Shown piece after piece: positions 55,464 through 64,000 of a stretch of 64,000 nucleotides of DNA; the first letter of the stretch is position 1, and every line of letters starts with the position of its first letter. Under the pieces are notes generated by a model. The model was not told the DNA's origin. It searched no databases and was given only the letters and a program-made list of their open reading frames with translations. Source of the DNA: Lapidilactobacillus achengensis (lineage in GTDB: Bacteria > Bacillota > Bacilli > Lactobacillales > Lactobacillaceae); the NCBI RefSeq assembly GCF_003946655.1, contig NZ_RHOV01000002.1, positions 62,001 through 126,000 of the forward strand, written 5' to 3'. The position numbers and the translations under genes are program-made.

Positions 55464-56054
55464 TCAGTGCCAGAGATTCTTGAAGGAATCCCCTAATTGC
55501 ACCGCCGCTTGGGCATACTTGTTCTTGATTGCCGGTTGGATCCGCAAGGAACAATCGCGCGCGATAAAATCGGCGATCTCCGCGTAAGTCATTTGCGAAG
55601 TATCGATTTTCTGAGCGAATTTAACGTCATCCAAGGGCGCCTGTTCATCCTTCAACCGCGTCACCGCAAATTGGTCGTGCAGATCCCCGCGCAACTTCAA
55701 CCGCTTCTTGATTGTTTCCGGATCCGCGGTCAAGAAATAATGGCGAACATCAATTTGATCTTGTCGCAAACGCCCGATCACCTCATCGAAATAGCGCGGT
55801 TCCAGCAACTCCTCCGGCACGATCACCGTTTGTTTGCCCTGCAACGCGATTTTCCGCAATAACTGATAATTCCATTGCCGCCATTCTGGATAATCCTGGA
55901 AATTGTCCAACCGCAATGATTTCGGTAGCTGTTTGCGCAACAGTGTCCCCACATTATCCGGGTCATAGCGCGACGACCCATTCAAGCGCCGATTCAACTC
56001 CGCCGCCGTTTGCGATTTCCCGACGCCAAAAGCGCCATTTAACCAAATAATCAT
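55464..56054 (-). CDS. P-loop kinase-like protein (TmrB-like)
   Basis: A 196-residue P-loop NTPase with Walker A LNGAFGVGKSQTA, the early YDPDNVG motif, and a late RLKLRGD arginine segment. This resembles the tunicamycin-resistance protein TmrB and related small AAA-type kinases. The start MIIWLNGAFG has TAGGTGA upstream, rather than the GTG three codons before. Substrate unknown. It is followed by the YdeI-like gene. Confidence 0.75.
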   Translation of the reverse strand: MIIWLNGAFGVGKSQTAAELNRRLNGSSRYDPDNVGTLLRKQLPKSLRLDNFQDYPEWRQWNYQLLRKIALQGKQTVIVPEELLEPRYFDEVIGRLRQDQIDVRHYFLTADPETIKKRLKLRGDLHDQFAVTRLKDEQAPLDDVKFAQKIDTSQMTYAEIADFIARDCSLRIQPAIKNKYAQAAVQLGDSFKNLWH

Positions 56055-56176
56055 TTTGATCACCTATGTTTTACCAGCGCAGAGCTGAAATCTGCGCTTT
56101 TTTCTTATCATACCATGGACGCCGGGATTTTAGTCAAATGTAGCCATCGACTGCAATCACGGCCGCAACAGCACCA

Positions 56177-56611
56177 CTAGAAAAGCGGACCAAACAATTC
56201 AATGTATTTCGAAATAACGGACCAGAAAAATTTAAATATAATAATAATCGTCATGATCACACCTATAGCGGCTGAGATCATGCCGATTCGCTCACTCTTA
56301 GCATTGGGTATGTCCACTTCTGGCTGCTCTGATTCGGGTTGATCCGTTTCTGCCTGCTCTGATTCGGGTTGATCCGTTTCTGCTTGCTCTGATTCGGGCT
56401 CCGCTATTCCAGAGCCCGCCGTAATGCTGGACTCGGACTCAACGAACACCCCCTGCTTGGAACCGGTTTGCGTTTGGTGCGGGTGGCTGCTGACCCGCAC
56501 ATCCTCATGCCAAGTATCGCCATCATGATAGTCTTCCTGGCGGTCATGATAAACAATATCCGCCGGTTCGTGATAGGTTTCTTCCCGCCCTAATTGTCGT
56601 TGTCGTCGCAC
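56177..56611 (-). CDS. Tail-anchored-type membrane protein with acidic repeats
   Basis: A 144-residue protein of unknown function. The N-terminal half is hydrophilic and His/Asp/Glu-rich (YHDRQEDYHDGDTWHEDVRV). Residues about 73-96 contain tandem PESEQAETDQ units. A single transmembrane segment (AAIGVIMTIIIIFKFFW) lies near the C-terminus. GTG start with AGGGGG upstream. The repeat is a 30-base minisatellite at DNA level, so its length may vary between strains. Confidence 0.6.
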   Translation of the reverse strand: MRRQRQLGREETYHEPADIVYHDRQEDYHDGDTWHEDVRVSSHPHQTQTGSKQGVFVESESSITAGSGIAEPESEQAETDQPESEQAETDQPESEQPEVDIPNAKSERIGMISAAIGVIMTIIIIFKFFWSVISKYIELFGPLF

Positions 56612-56739
56612 TGCCCATTCCCCCTACTTGATCATGGTCTAGCCATTTCTGCCCTTGCTTTAATTCTACCCTTTTTTGCTGAGGCAACCAAGCCAACCTG
56701 GATAATAATTTAATAAGGGCTCTGATAAAATCAGCTTCC

Positions 56740-57200
56740 CGCTTTTGTGGTGGTACGGCAATGCCAACGGATCCGGATTAGCAGGTCGGGACATTTTTTG
56801 TAAGCTGAACACCTCTACTTGTTTCCTTAACAACCCACCGGTGGAATCAGACCGATTCAGTTGATTCGCTGAGAACTAGTTCTGTTCATCAGAAGGACTG
56901 CGCTGGAGTCACCAATTTAAAAATTGTGGCCACTAACCACGTTCGTCAATTGCGTGGTTCCCCGTCAATTGACCATAGCTTGCCAACTGGCGTGAGTGCT
57001 CAAACGACTGTTAAAACGCTGAGCGGCTGGAGCGGAGAAATTCGGGGTGAGATCGCCGTGAAATTGTCCTTGGCGGCTTTGCCGCTTAGGACAAGGCTCA
57101 GCTTTGAGATTCGCGGGTTTTGCGAAGCTCAAAGTGATGCCCACAGCGAGCTCACCCCGAATTTCGCAGCGCAAGCCGCGGCCAAGCTACTTTTACTCAG
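56740..57200 (-). repeat. Family A structured repeat, copy 6 (reverse orientation)
   Basis: Core arms 57038-57051 and 57151-57164 (AAATTCGGGGTGAG / CTCACCCCGAATTT). The inner hairpins are TTGTCCT / AGGACAA and CTTTGAG / CTCAAAG with inner TTCGC / GCGAA. The linker extends left to about 56740. No gene is seen in 56612-57351. Confidence 0.85.
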
Positions 57201-57351
57201 CGAAGTGAAGTACGCCAGCCCCACCAAGCGCCACGCCGCCACAATCGAGATTGAATTTTAGGAATATTCTGGTATAATTTCTAAGTTATTGGCTATTTAT
57301 CAGCCGAATCTTTATAATGAGAACTAGAATGACTAATTGGAGGTAAGTGGA

Positions 57352-57807
57352 TTGACTACTGCCAAAATCGTTTACGCCAGCATGACTGGCAACAATGAAG
57401 AAATCGCAGAAATCGTTGAAGAAGCATTCCAAAATCATGACGTTGATGTTGAAACCACCGAAATTTCCCAAGCCGATGCGTCGGACTTCGAGGACGCGGA
57501 CATCTGCGTGATCGTGACCTATACTTATGGTGAAGGCGACATGCCTGACGAGGCCCAAGATTTTTACGATGATTTGCTTGAAGAATATCTGACCGGTAAA
57601 ATCTATGGCACTTGTGGCTCAGGCGACTTATTTTATGAAGGTCATTTCTGCGCGACGGTTGACGATTTCGACCGCGCCTTGGCGCAAACCGGCGCGACAA
57701 AAGGCGCGGAAAGCGTCAAAATCGACTTGGCCGCCGAAGCTGATGACATTGAACATCTAGAACAATTCGTGACTGAATTAGTTGCTAAAGCGCAACAGAA
57801 CGGGTAA
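57352..57807 (+). CDS. Flavodoxin
   Basis: A 151-residue FMN-binding electron carrier. The phosphate-binding loop is YASMTGNNEEIAE. Aromatic and acidic FMN-contact loops are TYTYGEGDMPDEAQDF and GSGDLFYEGHFCATVDDF. The start is a TTG codon (giving MTTAKIVYAS), with TTGGAGG eight bases upstream. It is followed after six bases by a GtrA-type gene, so the two share a transcript. The partner enzyme is not in the window. Confidence 0.92.
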   Translation: MTTAKIVYASMTGNNEEIAEIVEEAFQNHDVDVETTEISQADASDFEDADICVIVTYTYGEGDMPDEAQDFYDDLLEEYLTGKIYGTCGSGDLFYEGHFCATVDDFDRALAQTGATKGAESVKIDLAAEADDIEHLEQFVTELVAKAQQNG

Positions 57808-57813
57808 CTTGCG

Positions 57814-58353
57814 ATGATTAAATTTCGTGAATTTCTCCTAAAGCATCGGGATTTCCTGATTTATACAGTTTTCGGTTTTCTAGCTTCGGTGATCAACATT
57901 GTTTCCTTTATGTTGATCAAGAGCGGCCTGCACGTTCATTACATTTTCGCCAACACCTTAGCCTGGCTGATTTCGGTAGTTTTTGGATTTTTCACTAATA
58001 AGTCGATCGTTTTCAAATCGGAATACTCAACGGGTTACGCGCTGTTCACCGAATTGATCGCGTTCTTCTTCTTTCGCGGCATGAGCTTGCTGGCGGATTC
58101 GGCAATCATGGTGCTGGGGATCAGCGTATTGCATATGTCCAGTTTCTGGGCCAAAACCATCGATCAACTCTTGGTCGGCCTGTTGAACTATGCCACCACC
58201 CGCTTTACGTTCAGCAAGGAGCAGAAGGCCATGACCGCGCGACTACGGAAGCTGCGGCAGGAACGGCTGGGCCGCCGCCGCACGCCCTCGTCTTTGCCGG
58301 AGCCCTCGGAGACCAGCCCAGATCAGCCCGAGAAGAAACAAGAATCACATTAG
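57814..58353 (+). CDS. GtrA-family membrane protein
   Basis: A 179-residue protein with four transmembrane segments in the first 130 residues (LIYTVFGFLASVINIVSFML; ANTLAWLISVVFGFFTNKSI; ELIAFFFFRGM; LLVGLLNYATTRFTF), as in GtrA proteins thought to help flip or transfer lipid-linked sugars for cell-surface glycosylation. The C-terminal tail is basic, then rich in Pro/Ser/Glu. It ends the flavodoxin operon before a strong terminator; the functional link to flavodoxin is unclear. Confidence 0.88.
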   Translation: MIKFREFLLKHRDFLIYTVFGFLASVINIVSFMLIKSGLHVHYIFANTLAWLISVVFGFFTNKSIVFKSEYSTGYALFTELIAFFFFRGMSLLADSAIMVLGISVLHMSSFWAKTIDQLLVGLLNYATTRFTFSKEQKAMTARLRKLRQERLGRRRTPSSLPEPSETSPDQPEKKQESH

Positions 58354-58392
58354 CCTGTCCGGAAGTGAACCAAGGACGCGTCAATTCCCGAT

Positions 58393-58460
58393 AAAAAACC
58401 ACCTGATCAGCGCCGACCGGCAAACATTGCGGTCAAGCTGATGATCAGGTGGTTCTTTTT
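58393..58460. terminator. Strong terminator of the flavodoxin-gtrA operon
   Basis: AACCACCTGATCA pairs with TGATCAGGTGGTT and is followed by CTTTTTTT; an inner hairpin is present. Confidence 0.85.
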
Positions 58461-58478
58461 TTGAATGTGCCGCGCGGG

Positions 58479-58605
58479 TTTGGAAACGTGCTGCCCGCAA
58501 CTGACTTCTGTGCTTAGCTACGCAAATGTTCCGGAAGCGCAACCCGCTGCCAAAACCTTGGCTAGGTTAATGCTCAGAAGCTACCCGGGCCGACTGGCAC
58601 TTTTA
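58479..58605 (-). repeat. Family B hairpin element
   Basis: Reverse orientation; inner pairing AATGTTCCGGAAGCG / CGCTGCCAAAACCTT is imperfect, and the outer arms contain AACTGACTTCTGTGCTTAGC. It touches the stop codon of the epimerase gene. Confidence 0.75.
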
Positions 58606-59748
58606 GCCTTCAAAATCGGTTGGCGCTGGGGCTTGATCATCGAAATAGGCGTGGATCGCCGTGCAGATCCGTTCGGCGGCATGGCCATCCCCATAAGGAT
58701 TTTTGGCGTGGGCCATGGCTTGATAGGCGGTCTCATCTTCCAATAATCGCAACATATTGGTCGTGACCACCTCTGGATCCGTGCCCACCAACTTCAAAGT
58801 GCCCGCAGCCACTCCTTCTGGCCGCTCGGTGGTATCACGCAAGACCAGCACCGGCTTACCCAGCGAAGGCGCCTCTTCTTGGACACCGCCGGAATCAGTC
58901 ATAATGAAATAAGACCGCGCCGCCAAATTGTGGAAATCAACCACATCTAAAGGATCAATCAAATGAATGCGGGGATCATTGCCCAGAAGTTCGTGGGCCG
59001 CCTCTTGGACCACCGGATTCAAATGGACCGGATAAATGATTTCCACATCAGCATGACTGTCAACAACTTGCCGCATCGCCTTGAACACGCGCCGCATCGG
59101 TTCGCCCTGATTTTCCCGCCGGTGCATCGTCACCAAAATCATCTTCTTCGCGGGATCGACTTCATCGAGAACATCATGATGATAATCGGCCTTGACCGTT
59201 TGCTTCAAAGCGTCGATCGCCGTATTGCCGGTAACATACAAATGCTCAGAAGAATGGTGCTCCTGCAACAAATTAGCCTTACTCTGGCTGGTTGGCGCAA
59301 AATATAAATCACTGAGATCATCGGTGATCTGCCGATTCATTTCTTCGGGGAACGGCGAATACTTATTCCAGGTCCGCAATCCCGCCTCCACATGCCCCAA
59401 GGTCGTCTGCTGATAAAAAGCGGCTAAACTCGCGGCCATGGAGGTCGTCGTATCGCCATGGACCAAAACAATATCAGGCTTCTCAGCGGCGATCACCTCT
59501 TCGATCCCGGTCAACACTCGGCCAGTGATTTGGCTTAAAGTCTGGCGCTGTTTCATAATGTCCAGATCATAATCGGGCGTGATTTTGAAAATCGCCAAAA
59601 CTTGATCTAACATTTGCCGGTGTTGCGCGGTCACCACGGTGATCTCCTTGAATTCTGGTCGCCGCTGTAATTCTAGAACCAAGGGCGCCATTTTGATTGC
59701 TTCTGGCCGTGTGCCAAAAACGGTCATCACTTTGATCTGCTTTACCAT
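58603..59748 (-). CDS. wecB: UDP-N-acetylglucosamine 2-epimerase (non-hydrolysing)
   Basis: Interconverts UDP-GlcNAc and UDP-ManNAc for teichoic acid linkage units or capsule. The 381-residue enzyme has the family signatures TVFGTRPEAIKMAPLV, LVHGDTTTS, HVEAGLRTW, TMHRRENQGEP and TDSGGVQEEAPSLGKPVLVL, with RDTTERPEGV at the UDP site. GGAGG lies seven bases before the ATG. The gene is also named mnaA in Gram-positives. Monocistronic between two repeat regions. Confidence 0.95.
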   Translation of the reverse strand: MVKQIKVMTVFGTRPEAIKMAPLVLELQRRPEFKEITVVTAQHRQMLDQVLAIFKITPDYDLDIMKQRQTLSQITGRVLTGIEEVIAAEKPDIVLVHGDTTTSMAASLAAFYQQTTLGHVEAGLRTWNKYSPFPEEMNRQITDDLSDLYFAPTSQSKANLLQEHHSSEHLYVTGNTAIDALKQTVKADYHHDVLDEVDPAKKMILVTMHRRENQGEPMRRVFKAMRQVVDSHADVEIIYPVHLNPVVQEAAHELLGNDPRIHLIDPLDVVDFHNLAARSYFIMTDSGGVQEEAPSLGKPVLVLRDTTERPEGVAAGTLKLVGTDPEVVTTNMLRLLEDETAYQAMAHAKNPYGDGHAAERICTAIHAYFDDQAPAPTDFEG

Positions 59749-59861
59749 CTACTTACCTCCGCGAGTTCATCGTTCTGTTCTCTAATTATAGCATACTTAG
59801 CTTGGTGTTTACTTTGCGTGTGGGGCTTCAGGGCGGGCTGGTGGTGCGGGCAAAAGTAGCG

Positions 59862-60900
59862 TGGCCGCAGCTTGCGCTGCGAAATTCGGGGTGAGCTCGC
59901 TGTGGGCTTCACTTTGAGCTTCGCAAAACCCGCGAATCTCAAAGCTGAGCCTTGTCCTAAGCGGCAGAGCCGCCAAGGACAATTTCACGGCGATCTCACC
60001 CCGAATTTCTCCGCTCCAGCCGCTCAACGTTTTAACAGCCGTTTGAGCACTCGCGCCAATTGGCAAGCTATGGTCAATTGATGGAAATCCACGCAGTTGA
60101 CGGCCGTGGTTAGTGGTTACAATCCTTGAATTGGTGACACCAGGATAGTCTGTCTGATGAACAGACCTGGTTCTCGGTGAATCAACTGAATTGATACGTT
60201 TCCACCCAAGGATTGTTTAGGGAACAGGTAAGGATGTCCAATCAATGCAACCTGTACCAACCAACTAATCCAGATCGGTTGACATTGCCGTACCACCAAA
60301 AAGTGGGCAATTGTTTGACCACTACACTTGCAAAAGCACTTCGTCTAATCCTTCGCCTTGATTGCAGATGAGCTCAATTCTGTTCAGCAACCGGCTGGGA
60401 CTGCGCGGCTCAGTGGTGAAATTGTCCTTGGCGGCTTTGCCGCTTAGGACAAGGCTCGATTTGAAGACAATTCCCGCTTTTGGAATTGGCTTCAAACGAT
60501 GCCCACCACGTTCCAGTCCGCAACAGCAGTCCCAGCCGGTTGCGTCCACCTAAACCCAACCACGCCTGCAATCAAGCAAGGTTCAATAACAGCGCACAGG
60601 CATCTGGACTCAGTTTGCGTTGCCGTACCACCACAAAAAGGACAATTGTTTGATCTCTCGCTTGCGAAAGCACTTCGTCTAATCCTTCGCCTTGATGGCA
60701 GATAGGCTCAATTCTGCCTAGCAACCGCCTCAGGACGTGTGGCTCAGCGGTGAGATTATTCTTAGCGATTTATCGCTTAGAATAAGGCTCGATTTGAAGA
60801 CAAGCCGCTGGGCTTGCGGATTGGCTTCAAACGATGCCCACCGCGTTCCAGCCACGATAAACGTCCTGAGGCGGTTGCGTCCCCATCCAAACCCAGCACA
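59862..60900 (+). repeat. Family A composite structured repeat, copy 7 (double second core)
   Basis: First core 59882-60008, then the linker. One second core (60387-60543) has GCAACCGGCTGGGACTGC arms. Another (60721-60878) has GCAACCGCCTCAGGACGT / ACGTCCTGAGGCGGTTGC arms, nearly identical to the 6390-6547 core. The 59749-60978 interval holds no convincing gene. Confidence 0.85.
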
Positions 60901-60978
60901 CCTGCAATTAGGCTCAGGCTACTTTCCCTTCACAAAGCATGGTAAACTAGAGCTAAACAAGCGAAAAGAGGATCTCTG

Positions 60979-62217
60979 ATGACGACAAGAAATTTCACCG
61001 AGCAACTACAAACCTATGCCGATTTGGCCATCAAAATCGGTCTAAATATCCAACCAGGCGATTTAATGACGCTTTCCATTGATGTTGAGCAGGCGCCTTT
61101 TGCCCACTTATTGGTGGCGGCGGCTTATCGAGCGGGCGCGCGCAATGTGATCATGCAGTGGCAGGACGCGCAGATCCAGCGGCTGGCTGTGCAGGCGCAA
61201 TCTGATGATGAGCTTAGCAGTGTGCTGCCCCATCAAGAAACTTTGTCAGAATACATCGCCACGCAGCGGATCAAACGACTGGTCGTGATGTCCAGTGATC
61301 CCGACACCTTGGCTGGCTTACCCGCGGACAAAATCGCCGCGTTCCAACGGCGGGATAGTCAAGGGATTCAGGCCGTGCGCAGCGCCACTCAAAGCAATCG
61401 CTTGAGCTGGCTGATCATTGGCGCCGCAAGTCCGGCCTGGGCCCAAAAGGTTTTCCCTGGGGAGACGGCGGAGGTGGCGACCGATCATCTTTGGCAAGCG
61501 ATTTTCAAAACGATGCGCTTAGACAGCGCCGATCCAATCAAGGCTTGGGAAGACCATCGCCAAAAACTAAGCGCCAAGGCGGAAATGCTGAACGCGCAAC
61601 AATTCGATCGACTTCATTACACCGCGCCTGGAACTGACTTGGTCATTGGGCTACCGCAAGATCATCGCTGGGAGGCGGCTGGTGCCACCAACGAAAAGGG
61701 CGACTTCTTTATTCCTAATATGCCGACGGAAGAAGTTTTCACCGCGCCGGACGCCAATCGGGTCGACGGGACCGTAAGTTCGACCAAACCCCTTAGTTAC
61801 GCGGGAACGATTCTGAGCGGCTTGCACTTCACGTTCGCCCACGGCAAGGTGATCGCCGCCACCGCCGCCCAAGGACAGGCCACCCTGGACCATCTCTTGG
61901 CGACCGATGATGGCGCCCGCCACTTAGGCGAAGTTGCGCTAGTTCCCGACCAATCGCCGATTTCGCAGTCAGGCATCACCTATTTCAACACCCTTTTCGA
62001 CGAAAACGCCTCTGACCACCTCGCATTGGGCGCCGCCTATCCGTTTTCAATCAAGAACGGAACCAACATGACCAAACTCGCCTTACAAAAGGCCGGGTTG
62101 AACAGCAGCCAGATCCATGTGGACTTTATGGTCGGTTCCGCCGAAATGAACATCGACGGCATTACCAAAAGCGGCGCGGTCGTCCCACTATTCCGCCAAG
62201 GCAACTGGGTCGAATGA
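60979..62217 (+). CDS. M29-family (thermophilic-type) metalloaminopeptidase
   Basis: A 412-residue cytoplasmic aminopeptidase of the AmpS/PepS type, dependent on divalent metal ions. Family segments: IQPGDLMTLSIDVEQAPFAH, PGTDLVIGLPQDHRWE, GDFFIPNMPTEEVFTAPD, and the C-terminal ligand stretch HVDFMVGSAEMNIDG. The length is normal. AGAGGAT precedes the ATG. The stop overlaps the ATG of a small membrane-protein gene. Confidence 0.92.
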   Translation: MTTRNFTEQLQTYADLAIKIGLNIQPGDLMTLSIDVEQAPFAHLLVAAAYRAGARNVIMQWQDAQIQRLAVQAQSDDELSSVLPHQETLSEYIATQRIKRLVVMSSDPDTLAGLPADKIAAFQRRDSQGIQAVRSATQSNRLSWLIIGAASPAWAQKVFPGETAEVATDHLWQAIFKTMRLDSADPIKAWEDHRQKLSAKAEMLNAQQFDRLHYTAPGTDLVIGLPQDHRWEAAGATNEKGDFFIPNMPTEEVFTAPDANRVDGTVSSTKPLSYAGTILSGLHFTFAHGKVIAATAAQGQATLDHLLATDDGARHLGEVALVPDQSPISQSGITYFNTLFDENASDHLALGAAYPFSIKNGTNMTKLALQKAGLNSSQIHVDFMVGSAEMNIDGITKSGAVVPLFRQGNWVE

Positions 62218-62399
62218 GTAGCGGCTGGTTGATGCTTAGCGGCGCCATGATCATTTTCACCTGTTTTGCCGCCGGGATCACTTATATGAATTGGACCCGC
62301 CCGCGCGACCGAAAACTCTTTCTCAGCATCACCGTGGTATTGTTGCTGGGCACCCTCTTCTGCCTGTGGCAACTTTTCCAAGGCATGGGCACGCTTTGA
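62214..62399 (+). CDS. Small membrane protein (61 aa)
   Basis: The frame starts in the last codons of the aminopeptidase gene (ATGA overlap), indicating translational coupling. It has two hydrophobic helices (SGAMIIFTCFAAGITYM and LFLSITVVLLLGTLFCLW) with a short basic turn between. No family recognised. Although short, coupling and clean membrane topology support a real gene. Confidence 0.6.
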   Translation: MSSGWLMLSGAMIIFTCFAAGITYMNWTRPRDRKLFLSITVVLLLGTLFCLWQLFQGMGTL

Positions 62400-62440
62400 G
62401 CGCCGAGCCACAATTCCGAACCAACAGATGCCAATTCAGA

Positions 62441-62469
62441 TTGCTTAACCAGCCAAAAACCATTATAAT
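62441..62469 (+). promoter_or_regulatory. tRNA-Arg promoter
   Basis: TTGCTT, 17 bases, TATAAT, ending 14 bases before the tRNA. Confidence 0.75.
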
Positions 62470-62482
62470 TAGTAGGTATTTC

Positions 62483-62556
62483 GCGGTGATAGCTCATCTG
62501 GATAGAGCAACGGCCTCCTAAGCCGTAGGTGGAGAGTTCGAGTCCCTCTCACCGCA
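62483..62556 (+). tRNA. tRNA-Arg (anticodon CCU)
   Basis: A 74-base cloverleaf: acceptor stem GCGGTGA / TCACCGC, D-arm with AGCTCATCTGGATAGAGCA, anticodon loop CTCCTAA (anticodon CCT) closed by CGGC / GCCG, T-arm with GTTCGAGTC, discriminator A. CCA is not encoded directly after. Confidence 0.95.
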
Positions 62557-62932
62557 TAGAGTGCGAGCCAGCCCGGGTAGCTTCTGAGCATTAACCTAGC
62601 TAGGATTTTGGAAGCGGGTTTCGCTTCCGGAATCCTAGCGTAGTTAAGCGCAAGAAGCTGGGCTGGCGAGCACGTTTCAAATCAGAGAGTGCGGAGCGAG
62701 GATGGGTGGCTGTGAGCATTAGCCTAGCAACAGTTTTGGTGGCGTACTTTGCCACCGGAACTGTTGCGTAGCTAAGCGGAACAGCCAATCCTCGCGCAGC
62801 ACGTTTCAAAAGAGTGCGGAGCGCAACGGGTTGACTTCGAGCACTAGCCTAGCTCTTGCTTTGGAAGCCGCACTTCGCTTCCGAAACAAGAGCGTAGCTA
62901 AGCACAGAAGTCAGTTGCGCTCCGCGCGTTTC
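62557..62932 (+). repeat. Tandem array of three family B hairpins
   Basis: Units near 62557-62681, 62685-62808 and 62810-62932. Each has different stem sequences but the same motifs: GAGTGCG at the start, GCAYTARCCTAGC, GCGTAGYTAAGC and CACGTTTCAAA or CGCGTTTCAAA at the end. Inner hairpins are GGATTTTGGAAGCG, AACAGTTTTGGTGGC and CTCTTGCTTTGGAAGC with their complements. Confidence 0.85.
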
Positions 62933-62933
62933 A

Positions 62934-62967
62934 AAAAAGCAATCACAGCCCCGTGATTGCTTTTTTC
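62934..62967. terminator. Bidirectional terminator
   Basis: AAAAAGCAATCAC pairs with GTGATTGCTTTTT across a six-base loop; it serves the acetyltransferase gene. Confidence 0.85.
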
Positions 62968-63009
62968 GTGTCGATTGCCGGCGCCACGCCATTAATCATC
63001 TGGCGCCAT

Positions 63010-63594
63010 TCATTCAGGTAGCACTTTATCTGCCGCGGTCAGCGCGCGCAACACGTGACAAGGATTGCCCACCGCGATCACATTCGCGGGGATATCCTTG
63101 TTGACCAAACTCTTGGCGCCAATAATGCTACCGTGGCCGATCGTCACGCCAGGCGTGATCGTCACATCGCCGCCGATCCAAACATCATCTTCGATCGTGA
63201 TTGGCAGCGCCTCTTCCACGCCGGTGCGCCGCTCGATCGGGTCGAAAGTGTGATTAGCGGTGTACATGCCACAATTGGGCCCAATCAAGCAATGTTCGCC
63301 AATCGTGATTTTGCCCTCATCCATCAGAAATGCATTTCGATTGAGGAAAGAATTCGCGCCAATCGTTGTATGATTACCATAATCCACCCAAATCGGGTTG
63401 ATGATCACCACACTGGCCGCCATTTCAGGGAAAAGCTGCGGTAACAGCTCAGCGCGTTCGGGGCTGTAAGTCGGTAATAAATTGATCTGGTGGCAGAGAT
63501 CCATCGCCTTTTTCCGGTCGGCGACCAACTCAGGATCGCCATTGGGATCATACCACTCGCCAGCAAAACTCTTCTCTTTTTCAGTTCGCACCAT
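63010..63594 (-). CDS. Maltose/galactoside-type O-acetyltransferase
   Basis: A 194-residue hexapeptide-repeat acetyltransferase that moves acetyl from acetyl-CoA to sugars. It has an N-terminal Mac domain (EKSFAGEWYDPNGDPELVAD) and left-handed beta-helix repeats. The catalytic histidine is in MYTANHTFDPIERR. DVWIGGDVTITPGVTIGHGS and GNPCHVLR follow at the C-terminus. AAGGAG precedes the ATG. Substrate range is unknown; the family is usually called LacA or Maa. Confidence 0.92.
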   Translation of the reverse strand: MVRTEKEKSFAGEWYDPNGDPELVADRKKAMDLCHQINLLPTYSPERAELLPQLFPEMAASVVIINPIWVDYGNHTTIGANSFLNRNAFLMDEGKITIGEHCLIGPNCGMYTANHTFDPIERRTGVEEALPITIEDDVWIGGDVTITPGVTIGHGSIIGAKSLVNKDIPANVIAVGNPCHVLRALTAADKVLPE

Positions 63595-63704
63595 AATTTC
63601 TCCTTAATAAATTGATTTCTAACATTACCATAAAGAACCAGCGGGTGATTGTCAATCAACTTTTTCCTGAGATGCGGCAACGGACTTCTTTCATTGTCCC
63701 TAAT

Positions 63705-63748
63705 AAAAAAGCAAGGACCAATGGGAATCTCCTTGGTCCTTGCCTTTT
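63705..63748. terminator. Terminator hairpin
   Basis: AAGCAAGGACCAA pairs with TTGGTCCTTGC and is followed by CTTTT; the gene it serves may lie beyond the right edge. Confidence 0.75.
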
Positions 63749-63762
63749 CGAACTCTTGATTT

Positions 63763-64000
63763 GAAACGTGCTCGCCAGCCCAGCTTCTTGCGCTTAACTA
63801 CGCTAGGCTTCCGGAAGCGAAACCCGCTTCCAAAATCCTAGCTAGGTTAATGCTCAGAAGCTAACCGGGCTGGCTCGCACTCTGTTTTGAAACGTGCTGC
63901 GCGAGGATTGGCTGTTCCGCTTAGCTACGCACTCTGTTTTTGAAACGTGCTGCGCGCAACTGACTTCTGCGCTTAACTACGCTCTTGTTTTGGAAGCGAA
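63763..64000 (-). repeat. Family B elements at the right edge
   Basis: A complete unit (63763-63882, inner AGGCTTCCGGAAGCG / CGCTTCCAAAATCCT), a truncated unit (63887-63930) and a third running out of the window from 63939. All are in reverse orientation. Confidence 0.8.

Noticed and set aside
62557-64000. CRISPR array at the hairpin clusters
   Set aside because: Units are about 120-base palindromes with differing stems and there are no short identical repeats with regular spacers or cas genes.

Overview
The window is a low-GC Gram-positive (Firmicute) chromosome segment, most likely from a Lactobacillaceae species. The evidence is the class II HMG-CoA reductase mevalonate operon, a D-2-hydroxyisocaproate-type dehydrogenase, strong GGAGG ribosome sites, cre-like sites and PurBox-like sites. 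I cannot name the species. The unusually high load of structured intergenic repeats may be characteristic of it.

Layout. 1-12.5 kb: mevalonate operon (thiolase, mvaA, mvaS, D-hydroxyacid dehydrogenase, all on the minus strand), galU, a YihY-type membrane protein, map and an aldose-epimerase-like gene, separated by large repeats. 12.53-30.57 kb: a complete Tn916 element with tet(M), the full conjugation module and int/xis. It sits inside the third copy of a 24-bp tandem repeat, between a 6-phospho-beta-glucosidase gene and the terminator that probably served it. 30.6-38.6 kb: host genes (6-phospho-beta-glucosidase, deoxynucleoside kinase, HD hydrolase, RlmA-like methyltransferase, macro-domain protein, DUF438/hemerythrin/PAS protein). 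38.6-50.7 kb: a second integrated element of about 12 kb that cuts the DUF438 gene in two. It carries integrase, repressor, an excisionase-like gene, two DUF961 genes, a Tn916-like oriT, a MobT relaxase, nested insertion sequences and an AT-rich cargo. 50.7-64 kb: host genes (DUF1858, guaC, panE, HTH/DUF3955, P-loop kinase-like protein, flavodoxin, GtrA, UDP-GlcNAc 2-epimerase, M29 aminopeptidase, tRNA-Arg, acetyltransferase).

The most interesting content is threefold. (1) The cargo of the 12-kb element is a compact candidate RiPP system: a 39-residue precursor peptide (49138-49257, easily missed), a radical SAM enzyme with a C-terminal auxiliary cluster (49323-50486), and a divergent ABC exporter (47155-48747). 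(2) That element has a relaxase and an oriT built like those of Tn916 but no coupling protein or secretion genes. It therefore looks like a mobilizable element living beside a possible helper. (3) Intergenic space is filled by two families of structured repeats. The stem sequences differ greatly between copies, yet both arms change together so pairing is kept. Short motifs outside the stems stay constant.

Start codons were reassigned from ribosome-binding sites in many genes; TTG or GTG starts are common. Functions are assigned from recognised family motifs only; no database search was run.
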